Shown: positions 31,593-40,834, counted from the first letter of the stretch. The stretch is DNA of 64,000 bases from Lewinella sp041392765 (GCA_041392765.1 JAWKLL010000005.1:124001-188000), one strand, 5' to 3'. Numbers and translations: made by a program. The notes: generated from the sequence alone by a model not told the origin.

Positions 31593-32102
31593 TTATTTGA
31601 TTCTCACATAACTATAACTGTTTCTCATAAAGCGTTCATCTGAGTCTTCAAATTGAACCTCTTTTTTGACCTTGTATGAGTTTTCATTGAACTCATAGGT
31701 TACATAAAAAGTGGCCTTTTTATTGTCGTCCTTGCCTGTATAGGATGTTACAATTTGCAGGATGCCATCATCTCTCATGAATTTTTCAATCACTTTTTGT
31801 TTACCCAAAAACCGTCCTTTTTTCCTGATTTTCGTTTTTGATAAAATGTTTTTGTGAGGTTCCCAAGTATATTGAACGTTTTGCTCAAATAGGTTATTCG
31901 TTATTTTCATTTGCATGGTTGTAGCAATTGGCACAAGCTCACTGGTTTGGTAGTCCAAATAAGTGAGCGTACCTTCCCATGAGGTATTGTTCAATATCTC
32001 AAAGTCTTCCGTTGAAACTGTTCCCTGTGCATACGTTGAGTTGAAGGCAATCGCGGAAATGCACATGAGTGTTGCGAATAGATATTTTTTTAGATTTTTC
32101 AT
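31593..32102 (-). CDS. Secreted hypothetical protein, lipocalin-like (169 aa)
   Basis: Signal peptide MKNLKKYLFATLMCISAIAF ending STYAQ, then a 145-residue mature protein rich in alternating beta strands (NTSWEGTLTYLDYQ, TTMQMKITNNLFEQNVQYTW, ATFYVTYEFNENSYKVKKEV). The pattern resembles small lipocalin-like domains in Bacteroidota but no family is certain. It follows the S41 fragment by 18 bp on the same strand, so the two may be cotranscribed. Confidence 0.6.
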   Translation of the reverse strand: MKNLKKYLFATLMCISAIAFNSTYAQGTVSTEDFEILNNTSWEGTLTYLDYQTSELVPIATTMQMKITNNLFEQNVQYTWEPHKNILSKTKIRKKGRFLGKQKVIEKFMRDDGILQIVTSYTGKDDNKKATFYVTYEFNENSYKVKKEVQFEDSDERFMRNSYSYVRIK

Positions 32103-32120
32103 AATTACGATTATGGTTTT

Positions 32121-32516
32121 TTATTTTGATTGTGAAGTGATGTAATTCTTCATAAATTCAATTTCCGTATCCAACCCTTTGGAAATATCCTTAGGGTTAG
32201 GCTTAATGTAAATATCAGGCTCCACCCCCTCGTCCTTTTCTCCCGCAGCAATGGTGCTCATCACCGGAAGGTCTATTTCCACTTGAGAATTGGGCAACTT
32301 AAGGAAAAAGTAATGACCCGCATTAATTCCTTTTTTACTGGCTCCTGTAGTTTGACCCGCCAAGGTTGCCAGCCCCATTTTCCTGTAGTTCATGGCCATA
32401 TAAAGGATAAAAATGATCTTCTCCATGATAATACTTAAATAAAGTTTATCAAGACTGCTGCTCATCCGGAATACTGGTGCCGAACTGAATAGCGGACTTG
32501 TGTTCGTCGAGAACAA
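32121..32516 (-). pseudogene. C-terminal remnant of an S41-family (C-terminal processing) peptidase
   Basis: The last about 80 residues match the end of S41 peptidases: LATLAGQTTGASKKGINAGH, FFLKLPNSQVEIDLPVM, GVEPDIYIKPNPKDI and a final GLDTEIEFMKNYI helix. The N-terminal PDZ-like part and most of the catalytic core are missing, though VFSTNTSPLFSSAPVF-like sequence just upstream may be the degraded catalytic Ser region. No signal peptide. Most likely a truncated, non-functional gene left by rearrangement at this island. Confidence 0.6.
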
Positions 32517-32587
32517 AACTGGGGACTATTTGCGGCTTTGGCGGCTTAAATTGTCAAAAAAGCGTCTCAAATTACATTTGAGACGGC

Positions 32588-33760
32588 TTATTTTGTGATG
32601 GATAGCAGATATTCAGTTGGCGAGTAATTGGTAAGCTTCTTAAAGACACGATTAAAGGTAGCCTTACTATTGAAGCCGCATTCATAAGCCATTCCTAACA
32701 GGGACAACTGTTTTTGTTTGTCTTCCTCAAGCATTTTTTTAAAAGCCTCTACACGGTACATATTGATGAAATCATTAAAATTCTTTTGAAACCCGGCGTT
32801 GATTATTTCTGATAATTCTGCGCGGGACATGTTGGCCATTTTAGCCAGATCCGACAGGTTCAAATCGGGGTTCAGATATGCTTTTTCAACTTCCATCAAC
32901 CTCTTTACAGTTTCAATATCCTGCGGCGAGACAGTTTTTACATCTTGCTTTTCTTCCACATCCGGAATGGTGACAGGATAGGGCGAAAAGCTGAATTTCA
33001 ATTTTTTGAGTTTAGTCGTATCTGTAAAATAGCCCTTGATCCCTACGTAGATGATGGCCAGTCCCGTAAAAAACATAAGCCACCACCTTTGCTTGTAATT
33101 CAATTCGATTCCCAAGACAGAAACCAACATTTGTATAACTCCATAGAGGAATAAGAAACTAAAAACAACTAAAAAGCTCAAAATCCAATTCAGCTCTAGA
33201 TTATAGGTGTTAGAAAAATACTGGTTTATTTTTTTACGGTAGTTATAGAATAATTGAAAGATAAAAGATAAATAAACCAACATTTGACCTATTTCAACAA
33301 AACCCATAACAGGCAATACAAATGCTTCGTCTATTTGTGTTTTCAGAACCCCGTTCTGTGTTGCATCAAAACCAGGTTGAAGGGCATCATAACCGTAAAT
33401 GACAAACCTATACGAGATCAGAATGGCAGCAGGTACAAAATGCCAATAATCATTTTTCTTGAAGATAAATTCTGAGGTAGTTATGGATTTGATATAGAAA
33501 TAAATCAAAGGGGCAAGGGCCACAGACAAGGGGATCAGAAAATAATTGATTTTGGTATTTTGATAAGTATCATACCAGCCCATGAAACCAATGGTATAGC
33601 ATGTTTCTTGATAACAGGTAAGGAGAAGAATAAAAAATAAAAATAAATCTGAAGAATTTCCTTTTTGAAAAAAACGGAACAATAGTAAAAACGCAAAAAT
33701 CAGTCCCTGCAAAGACAAGAACAACAAAGGGGTGCTGTAGATATTGAAATTGGGAAACAT
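32588..33760 (-). CDS. AraC-family transcriptional regulator with N-terminal seven-helix membrane domain
   Basis: About 240 residues hold six to seven membrane helices (LLFLSLQGLIFAFLLLFRFF, LFLFFILLLTCYQETCYTIG, WILSFLVVFSFLFLYGVIQM and others). The C-terminal 110 residues are a double helix-turn-helix AraC domain (LNLSDLAKMANMSRAELSEI, then LLGMAYECGFNSKATFNRVF and TNYSPTEYL). Such hybrid regulators sense a membrane or extracellular signal and act on nearby genes. It lies 17 bp upstream of the end of the next gene on the same strand and probably governs, or shares a transcript with, the hydrolase genes at 33,778-37,338. Confidence 0.8.
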   Translation of the reverse strand: MFPNFNIYSTPLLFLSLQGLIFAFLLLFRFFQKGNSSDLFLFFILLLTCYQETCYTIGFMGWYDTYQNTKINYFLIPLSVALAPLIYFYIKSITTSEFIFKKNDYWHFVPAAILISYRFVIYGYDALQPGFDATQNGVLKTQIDEAFVLPVMGFVEIGQMLVYLSFIFQLFYNYRKKINQYFSNTYNLELNWILSFLVVFSFLFLYGVIQMLVSVLGIELNYKQRWWLMFFTGLAIIYVGIKGYFTDTTKLKKLKFSFSPYPVTIPDVEEKQDVKTVSPQDIETVKRLMEVEKAYLNPDLNLSDLAKMANMSRAELSEIINAGFQKNFNDFINMYRVEAFKKMLEEDKQKQLSLLGMAYECGFNSKATFNRVFKKLTNYSPTEYLLSITK

Positions 33761-33777
33761 CGGATTGTTTATGCTGG

Positions 33778-34371
33778 CTATTCTAAAAAATATTCACATT
33801 CATCAATGTTAAACACATCGAAAAGTTCCTTCCTAACTCCAATGTTCATGGGATTCCGAAGGTCTCTTTTCATCCCAAAAATGTTTTGATTCCAATAAGG
33901 TGTATTGCTATTTTGATTAATGCAATCTAAAATAGTTTGCTTATTTATATCCAACTGAAATCCTACGCCATTTTTGGAATAGGGATTACTGATATTGTAA
34001 CTGGGTGATTTTTCTGAAACCAATTCATTTATGCCGCTCAAATGTTTGTTGTATAATCTTAGCGGTTTTTGTTTATGGATTATTCCCCATTGTAAATACA
34101 CTTGGGAGGAAGCATTTAACACCATTCCGTAGGAAATTGGAAAATCTATTTCGTTTTTAGGAATTTCAAAGTTTCCAATAATTGGATATTCCCGAAATTC
34201 CTGATAGGATGTTTCAGTTGAAATGATATGTCGTTTTATCGTTTCGCCCTCAAAGACTAAAATACTGTCCGGGCTATAATGGTCTCCTTCAAATTCAACA
34301 TACTCCCAATCTGGTTGGATGGGTCCAAGTCCTACGAACTGTCTTTCTGTATTTGAAAATTGGTAATTCAT
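33778..34371 (-). CDS. Hypothetical protein (197 aa), no family recognised
   Basis: I chose the ATG at 34,371 (MNYQFSNTERQFVGLGP) over 34,401. No signal peptide or membrane segment. Visible features are an acidic, aromatic N-terminal half (PDWEYVEFEGDHYSPDS), strands around YGMVLNASSQVYLQWGIIH, and a C-terminus ending FNIDECEYFLE. It lies 17 bp before the AraC-type gene and 40 bp after the amide hydrolase gene, same strand, so it is probably part of one transcript. Confidence 0.55.
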   Translation of the reverse strand: MNYQFSNTERQFVGLGPIQPDWEYVEFEGDHYSPDSILVFEGETIKRHIISTETSYQEFREYPIIGNFEIPKNEIDFPISYGMVLNASSQVYLQWGIIHKQKPLRLYNKHLSGINELVSEKSPSYNISNPYSKNGVGFQLDINKQTILDCINQNSNTPYWNQNIFGMKRDLRNPMNIGVRKELFDVFNIDECEYFLE

Positions 34372-34411
34372 TTTTTTATTAGCTGGTGAGTGCAGTTGCA
34401 TACGCTGTGTT

Positions 34412-36175
34412 TTATTTCATTCTATCTTTCCAATTTATTATCCGAAAAGAAAAATCTAAAGATTTTATATCAAGTTCAAGAGGAAGTAATCCCCCATCAG
34501 GAGCTTTGGCCTGCCCCTCTACAATGGCTTCAGCATCCCAGTTTCCTCTCGTAAATTTAAACTTGGCAGGTAAATGTACATCCACTGTAATCTCTCTTTC
34601 AAAATCCGAGATTCTTTTTAAGCGAAAAACAGAATTCCAATTAGCCAAATTAGGTTGGTCGCCAGCAATATAAACTTCGTCTTCTTTGTTGGGTACTGTT
34701 ACCCGAATGGTTTTTTCGTATTTTTCCATAGAGGTGTTAACCCCAATTCTATGCAGTTTTGAAATACTGGCATTAAAAGCACTGACATTCGTGTAAACCG
34801 GCGTTTGCGAATCAAGAACTTTTTTCCCATCCACCACGAACTGATAATTGTAGATACCTTCCGGAAGATGGACTTTGGTCATCCATCTACCATCTTTTTT
34901 TATCATAAAATCGTAAACGCCACCCTGGAGGCCAATTACGAATACATTAGTTGCATCCTGATGACCATTTAATTCTATGGTAGTATTTGCATCTGCCGGG
35001 AACACACCTTCGAATTTTGCCAATACAGCCTCTACGTCCATGCTGGTCTCAGGAATCCTGTTTTTATATTCTTTGATAATTTCAATGGCTTTGCTTTTGT
35101 TTCCGTGATTAAAATAACAAATAGCCCTTGCCCCGGTCATCCAATGACCAATCGGGTTGGTCTTAAGGTATTCTTCCAAGAATGGAAGGGCTTCCATGTC
35201 ATAATCACTTGCAATCTGGTTGTTGACAAAAGCTGCCAAATAAGCATCTCTACTATTCGGTGGAAGTTCGAGGTTATTAAATTTTTTAAAAGCCTGCTCT
35301 CCTCCTTCGGCGACATAAGAATTATAAACTTCTGAAATTGGATTATTGGGGAAGAGTTCTCTTAATAAATAAGATTTTCTTCCTTGTGCCAAAAGGGCCT
35401 TAATGTTGGTCTTATAAGGATGCTCATAATCCAGCGCAAAGTAAAACCAGATGTCACCGGTGTTAAGATTTTGAATGTTAGTGTATATGGTTGAAATATA
35501 ACCCCGTTGGGCAGTTTTTTCACTTATATCCCTGAATACATCAAATCCAGGTTCATTTTTATCCAAAATATCCTTAGCAATTGGAAACCTCCAACACCCA
35601 TAGGTTTCTTCGTTACCGCAGATACTAAAATTGGTCGATAGCTGATACGTTTCATTTGTTAAGATTTTGCTTCCGGTGGGGTCTATCATTGCGAAATGGC
35701 CATTTTTATCCGCTATATGCATCTGTGCTCCCTTGAATCCTATCTCAAACCAATAGACTTCAAAAAAAGCAACCACTTCTTCCACTGTTTCGAAATTTGC
35801 CAGTAAATGGCTCAATATGGCAGCATCACCCTTAGGAAATTTCTTTTTCTTGTCAAGGTCATGAATAATATATTCTCTGCCCGACATGTCTAGTGTGTTG
35901 AAATCATAAAACAATCCCGCTTCGTTCATACCTCCTTGAACCAAAACATTCTCACCATTTTCGGGTGTATGATAGGATAACGTAAAGTATCCAAATTTTG
36001 CCTCCGGAGTTTTTGGAAATACATTGATATAGTTGTAAAAACTAAAAATATTGTCCTCGTTATTTCCTGCCCACACATTTCCGTGTTTATCCTTTCCGCA
36101 GAAAATGGTACAGGCATTTGAATAATTCGATATACCGATAATGAATAAAAAGAGTAGTATTTTAAGGTTTCGCAT
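34412..36175 (-). CDS. Secreted Ntn-type linear amide C-N hydrolase with two C-terminal carbohydrate-binding-like modules
   Basis: A 21-residue signal peptide ends NA, placing Cys22 (CTIFCGKDKHGN) at the mature N-terminus, as required for the Ntn nucleophile of C45/C59-type acyltransferases and amide hydrolases. GNNEDN, GGMNEAGLFYDFN and a STNFSICGNEETYGCWR segment follow, as in that family. After the catalytic domain (about residues 22-275) and a helical TPR-like segment (about 290-390) come two Ig-like modules: one AMPK/CBM48-like (GVYDFMIKKDGRWMTKVHLP to YNYQFVVDGKK) and one CBM20-like (EVYIAGDQPNLANWNS). The substrate cannot be told. It lies between the beta-lactamase-family gene and the 197-residue gene, probably as an operon. 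Confidence 0.75.
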   Translation of the reverse strand: MRNLKILLFLFIIGISNYSNACTIFCGKDKHGNVWAGNNEDNIFSFYNYINVFPKTPEAKFGYFTLSYHTPENGENVLVQGGMNEAGLFYDFNTLDMSGREYIIHDLDKKKKFPKGDAAILSHLLANFETVEEVVAFFEVYWFEIGFKGAQMHIADKNGHFAMIDPTGSKILTNETYQLSTNFSICGNEETYGCWRFPIAKDILDKNEPGFDVFRDISEKTAQRGYISTIYTNIQNLNTGDIWFYFALDYEHPYKTNIKALLAQGRKSYLLRELFPNNPISEVYNSYVAEGGEQAFKKFNNLELPPNSRDAYLAAFVNNQIASDYDMEALPFLEEYLKTNPIGHWMTGARAICYFNHGNKSKAIEIIKEYKNRIPETSMDVEAVLAKFEGVFPADANTTIELNGHQDATNVFVIGLQGGVYDFMIKKDGRWMTKVHLPEGIYNYQFVVDGKKVLDSQTPVYTNVSAFNASISKLHRIGVNTSMEKYEKTIRVTVPNKEDEVYIAGDQPNLANWNSVFRLKRISDFEREITVDVHLPAKFKFTRGNWDAEAIVEGQAKAPDGGLLPLELDIKSLDFSFRIINWKDRMK

Positions 36176-36243
36176 TTTTGTTGTTTATGATAAAGACATC
36201 GTGACTTTTAAAAAGTTACAGTTATTCATTCAAGAATGAAAAA

Positions 36244-37338
36244 TTAATTGTTTTCTATTTTACCTCCAATCATCTCTTTTAAATCATCAATAACCTTTGA
36301 AGCGCCCGTTTTTCCATTATCATCAAAATTGGACAATACCACAATGGTAATCCCTGAATCCTTGAAATCCATCAACTCTGTACGAACGCCGAACCAGCCT
36401 CCTGAATGTCCAAAAATTACCTCACTGTAGCGTTGGTCAATATCTACCCCATATCCTAAATGGGTATTGTACCCTTTAACTCTGGGTGTGAGCATCATCT
36501 CTTTCGTATTCTCACTGAAGAACAAGTTGTTTCTAAGCGCCCTTGAGAAAAGGTATAAATCTTCAACGGTCGAATAATGGGAACCTGCAGGTGATGCCTT
36601 TGACAGGTAGTAGTCGTTTCTTGAATAATAATTTTTGTCCCCAAAAGTGCTTGTATATCCACTTGCTTTATTGCTCACTATGGAATCCGTTTCAATGGCC
36701 AGCGAGTTTTTCATTCCCGCTTTTTTAAACACGTTTTGGTCGATATAATCATAATAATCCATCCCTGTAATTTTCTCTATGATCAACCCGAGAATTACAA
36801 ATCCAGCGCCATTATATTTATAGCTTGTACCTGGAGAGAACGCCAATGGCTCATTTACGAACAATGGCAAATAATCAGACACTTTTTTGTAATTCAGTTT
36901 ATTTGATTCTAGATAATTTCCTCCATAGAATGGTTGTAGCCCAGACGTATGTGTCAATAATTGCTCGATAGTGACCGAATCCCTGACTGTACTATTGGGA
37001 TAATCGGGCAAATAGGTTCCCACAACGGCATCCATTTTTAGTTTTCCCTGTTCAAATAATTGCAAGACGGCAACCGAAGTGATCATTTTTGTAATGGATG
37101 CAATATTGAATTTGGTATCCACTTCATTCTTTATATTGTATTCGATACTAGCATTACCAAAAGCCCTTTTCACTAGGATGGAGTCATGTTGCGCAATCAA
37201 AATCGTTCCTGAAAAATCATGTAGTTGGTCTAAATATTCCTTGCATTTTGTACTTAAGTCCCTTTTTGCCTGCGCATTTGAAATAGTAGAAAAGGCTAAT
37301 AGAAGCAATACAGTAAGTATAGTGTTTCTCAAATTCAT
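36244..37338 (-). CDS. Serine beta-lactamase-family hydrolase (class C-like, DUF/esterase type)
   Basis: Signal peptide (NTILTVLLLLAFSTISNAQ), then a beta-lactamase/transpeptidase-like domain. The catalytic Ser81-x-x-Lys84 lies in NIASITKMITSV, the Tyr-x-Asn in YKYNGAGFVILG, and the third box is HSGG in IFGHSGGWFG, where class C enzymes have KTG. The HSGG form is typical of the broad family of peptidases and esterases rather than of true antibiotic-degrading lactamases. 364 residues, complete. First gene of the minus-strand run 37,338 to 31,593; the recombinase-fragment repeat R2 lies directly upstream, about 100 bp from the start. Confidence 0.8.
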   Translation of the reverse strand: MNLRNTILTVLLLLAFSTISNAQAKRDLSTKCKEYLDQLHDFSGTILIAQHDSILVKRAFGNASIEYNIKNEVDTKFNIASITKMITSVAVLQLFEQGKLKMDAVVGTYLPDYPNSTVRDSVTIEQLLTHTSGLQPFYGGNYLESNKLNYKKVSDYLPLFVNEPLAFSPGTSYKYNGAGFVILGLIIEKITGMDYYDYIDQNVFKKAGMKNSLAIETDSIVSNKASGYTSTFGDKNYYSRNDYYLSKASPAGSHYSTVEDLYLFSRALRNNLFFSENTKEMMLTPRVKGYNTHLGYGVDIDQRYSEVIFGHSGGWFGVRTELMDFKDSGITIVVLSNFDDNGKTGASKVIDDLKEMIGGKIENN

Positions 37339-37440
37339 TGCTATAGGTTTGTTTGATTTAGTATTTCAATAATGCACTGTTGTAGTTTCTCGGGTTCGGT
37401 ATTAAACACGGTATGTCACGATTTCCTAAACCAATAGAAC

Positions 37441-37899
37441 GCTAAGGACTGCCCACGACCCCACACCATCCCGATAGCTATCAGGACTCCTACTGGCTCT
37501 ATAGCGCCAACAGCTCCCTTGCACGAACCGACCGCTAGGCTACCCTCTTTCGGCTACAAGGGAACATCGCTTTTTGGCTCTTTGCGGCAACGTGGTGAGT
37601 TAATGGCAAGTTACGGGTTTTACATGGGTTTTTACGCCCACTTTTGGGATTTTTCACCCCTTCTATCTTTGTTAGGCTTACCTACGGCCACTGACTACTC
37701 TACACTCCTGTATAAATACTCACCGTGGCCGCACGGTAGTTCTGCAATGCCATCCATTCTCATGAATCCTTTGGATATACTCTTCTTTTGTTTTCATACC
37801 TTTGTTTGGGTGAAAAAATTTCGCCAAAAATAGGACTACTGAAAATTTAAAACAGTATTCAGTGTATTAAGAGTGGAATTTGTATAAGATTTGTTCAAC
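37441..37899 (-). repeat. Recombinase-fragment repeat, full copy R2 (about 460 bp)
   Basis: Aligns end to end with 29,647-30,112: ACCGACCGCTAGGCTACC, CCCACTTTTGGGATTTTT, CTCCTGTATAAAtACTCACC and the TTTGTTCAAC right edge. On the minus strand the recombinase fragment starts at 37,798 (MKTKEEYIQ) and shifts frame after about 13 codons. The left attC-like box is replaced by other sequence with a CCCGATAGCTATC motif. It lies upstream of the beta-lactamase-family gene and may contribute its promoter. Confidence 0.65.
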
Positions 37900-37982
37900 G
37901 TTTGGCTTGCTGCCGTGCCGCCGATGCGTTGGATTTGCCGGGCTAGCTGTTCGGCGGCATGGACAGCAAGCCTTTGTTACTC
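37893..37982 (-). other. attC-like cassette junction downstream of the AIPR gene
   Basis: GTTCAAC (37,893-37,899) matches RYYYAAC. GGCTTGCTG (37,904-37,912) pairs with CAGCAAGCC (37,964-37,972), and GCCGCCGA (37,917-37,924) pairs with TCGGCGGC (37,951-37,958), with bulged bases between. The far box GTTAC (37,976) fits only partly. From 37,983 to 38,229 there is no gene. Confidence 0.5.
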
Positions 37983-38229
37983 CTTTTTGGAATTATTGTC
38001 TCTTAGTTGTTCCAAAACTTCTTGTACGAATTCTTTTCCTTTGGCAATTGCACGTTGTTGCCACCATAGTATCGCAAATAAGATACACAGTTTCAATTGA
38101 TTCATTAAAGTTCAGGGGTCAATAATGTTAAATCTAATGTTTCTATGTCACCTTTGGTCGCCTTTTGCTTTTCAGTAATCTGCAACATAAATACATGGAT
38201 ACATGAAATTTAGCCAATGTGAGTTCTGC

Positions 38230-39652
38230 TTAGTATAGGGGAAGCAAATTCTTTAAAGCAGTCTCAACGGCTAAATGTAGTTGAACAGCCTTTAAATAGA
38301 TTTTTATTGGCAATTCGACTAAAATATCTTCATAATCAGCATTATTTTTTATTAAAGTTGACGGGCGTGCTCTTGCGTAATCTGGTTTTTGATGAAGTAT
38401 CGACATTATTATTTGCGCTAAGAAAGGGATACTAATTATCTTTTTGATTGGTTTACCCTGATTTTTATGATAGTTTTTACGTCTATCATAAAAGTATCCA
38501 TTCGACAGTAAAATCTTCAATATCTCTATGAATTGGGTCGGTGGCTCTCAAAGAAGCAGGTGGAATATTTGTCTGGCTATTAGTAGCCTTGATTACTTTT
38601 AGTCTGCTTTTTTCGTTATCTGCTTTAATTACTCTCACTAGGACATTATAGGGTAATATCAATCCTGTTATTTTTAAAATAATTATATAAATTTCAAATG
38701 ATGTCTGTAAGCCATTGACTATTTGTGGGTCTTCAATATGCAGTTTCTTACTTGTAAAAGTTGCATTAGTTACTGTGATAGTAATACCATTATTCAACCA
38801 CCAAAATCTTCTCCTAGATTAGTTACAGTTAAGGTTTCTCTTATGGCAACATTAACTTCAACTTTACCTTGATAGTCCCTAATGTTTGCATCAAAAATAC
38901 TTAATCAAGTCACCATTTTCAGATTTGATAAAATTGTAGTAGTTTTTAATGGAACAATCGCAATGTAACCCCCATCTTGAGTAGAAATTGGATTGTCCGT
39001 CAATAAAATATCTTTAGATTGTAGCTGTTCTCTCCTTGATAACTCAATCAATCTTTGAGCAGTAATGAACTCAAAATTCACTTCTGCTTTATCGAAAAGT
39101 CTTATAAGTGTTGTTTTCAAATTTTCAACTTTACGTTCAACATTCTGGTGTATCTCTGTTCCTTTCGTGACGTAATAGTAATTAAATTTAAGAACTGAAA
39201 TTTGACGCTAAATGCAAGTATTGTTTTCTAAATATATCAATATTTTGTAACAAATCTGCATGTAAACGCCTTTAAGGCTTTCAACAGATTTTGAAAAATC
39301 AAATAAATCCAAGGCACTTGAAATAAATTTTTCTACTGCCGTTTCTCCAAAACCAGTTGTATTCTTTGCTTGAATTATATTGATTTCAATAACTGAATTC
39401 CTCTTGCCTTCAATCAAATCAGAATCTTTTTGTACAAGGTCGGAATTTACAAAAGTGTAAATAGTATCTATCCCGCCATCGCCACCATTATCAACAATAC
39501 CTTGTTCTATCTCATCATAAGACAATTCTGCGTCTTTAAGAAGTTGCTCGGTGACAAAAAATTCAAAAAATCATCCGAGTTAGAAGTCGGTTCCTATCAA
39601 TTCTCTTTTGTTCAAGTAGAGTGTCTAAAATTATCTGCTGGTTGCTTGACAT
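38230..39652 (-). CDS. AIPR-family (abortive infection phage resistance) protein, frameshifted
   Basis: Five overlapping pieces in changing frames read as one AIPR-type protein. The start is the ATG at 39,652 (MSSNQQIILDTLLEQKR); an early break near 39,564 is a one-base loss in a T run, after which FFEFFVTEQLLKDAELSYDE and DNGGDGGIDTIYTFVNSD follow. Next are RLFDKAEVNFEFI, the hallmark NNGITITVTNATF and PQIVNGLQTS, then VRVIKADNEK and IKATNSQTNI. AIPR proteins occur in phage-defence systems; this family assignment is firm, the activity is not tested. GTTAGGC (GTTRRRY) lies 11 bp upstream of the start and an attC-like site lies downstream, so it looks like a cassette. Breaks in homopolymers favour sequence error over decay. 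Confidence 0.7.
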
Positions 39653-40834
39653 TTTTATTTTTTTAAAGTTAGGCCTAACAATAATTTCACGCATCACGCA
39701 TAAACCCACTGCCTCTGCAGGTTAACCTATCCATCCAAAGCGATGCCGAAAGCTGTTTTGGGGCGGTGTCATGCCTAAGCAGCGCGATCGAAACAAAGAT
39801 AAGTTATCCATGCAAAACATACAATGTATCGACTCATTTTTTCTATACCCCAATTATGCAAGGCATTTCGCGGCAATTACAAACAATCAAGGCCATTATT
39901 ATGGTATCATCGAATATAGACAATGAGGCGCTTATCCGTTGATAAACGTTTGTAAACGATTATATCGGATAATATCTTTTACGCAGTTTCAGTATGGGGA
40001 AAAACACGAGATGTTCGTTTACGAAGCCTACAAAAGGATTCGTAAACGTAACGGCAATATGATCCAAACGTTTTTTACCGCGATTACGCCTACGAATCCT
40101 AAAAGGCCTTATGTGTGGACACATCTGGTCAACCTGTTGGTTAACAAAAATGTGTCTTTAGTAATTGCTGTAAACAAACGTTTCTTCATAAATGGATACC
40201 CTACTACTCATGATTGCGTATTTTCTGCCACCTTTCAGGTTTTATTTACTTGTATTACAGTTTGTTACAATCAGTTCACCCCTTCGGGGTTTGATTAAAA
40301 AGCCTACAAGCCTTTGTAAAAAAATCCCGAAGGGATGGCAATATTGTAAAGTTCCATCATCACGAACAGCCTTGAACCCCGAGGGGGTGGTATAGAAGAG
40401 GATGGACTTCACGCTTTCAGGCAAGAAGCACAACGGTTTGCAGGTCTTAATTAATAGATACAATTTACTGAAAAAGAGTGTCTTGTGATGTGGCACACCC
40501 ATTTGTGTTCACACATAAGGCCTACAAAAGGATTCGTAAACGTAACTGTAACTATCGGACAACTTCGAGTTGTCCGACAGCTACCTTGTTTAGGGAGATT
40601 TTCCGAATCACAAGTTATAAATTTTATTTTCCCCCATACTAGCATGGTGTCTATGTCAGGGACGTTGCTGGATTGGGACGACCCTGCCCGCGTAGGGGGC
40701 TGGAGTGGGTGGCGCGTTAGCGACACCGCCCCTGGAGCCGTTAGCACGTAAGCACCCGACCCTGCGGCGCAACGAAGCGGTTGGAGCCACAGGGCACGCT
40801 ACTCAAGCGTATTGACATCACTTGCCTTGTTTTT
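39653..40834. other. Gene-poor region with short direct and inverted repeats
   Basis: Contains the palindrome GTTAGGCCTAAC (39,667-39,678), a 27-bp direct repeat (40,026-40,052 and 40,520-40,546), an inverted partial copy of its flank (40,093-40,128), repeated TCGTAAACG/CGTTTACGA motifs, the hairpin TCGGACAACT-TCG-AGTTGTCCGA (40,555-40,577), and GC-rich hairpins at 40,660-40,800. Frames up to 119 codons exist (39,939-40,298) but have no recognisable domain and overlap the repeats, so I do not call them. Confidence 0.5.
40026..40546. repeat. 27-bp direct repeat pair, 494 bp apart
   Basis: GCCTACAAAAGGATTCGTAA plus ACGTAAC is identical at 40,026-40,052 and 40,520-40,546. The sequence flanking the second copy (CACACATAAGG) recurs inverted at 40,104-40,114. 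Perhaps the remains of a mobile element. Confidence 0.55.

Noticed and set aside
31351..31593. 80-codon minus-strand frame overlapping the stop of the lipocalin-like gene
   Set aside because: No recognisable domain; it crosses the spacer and T-rich sequence near repeat R3. Translational coupling is possible but unsupported.
37441..37899. Complete integron integrase
   Set aside because: Only the N-terminal helices are present; none of the catalytic Arg, His, Arg, Tyr regions follows in any frame.
39939..40298. 119-codon plus-strand frame
   Set aside because: Overlaps the direct and inverted repeats, has no recognisable motif and no promoter or ribosome-binding site I can see.
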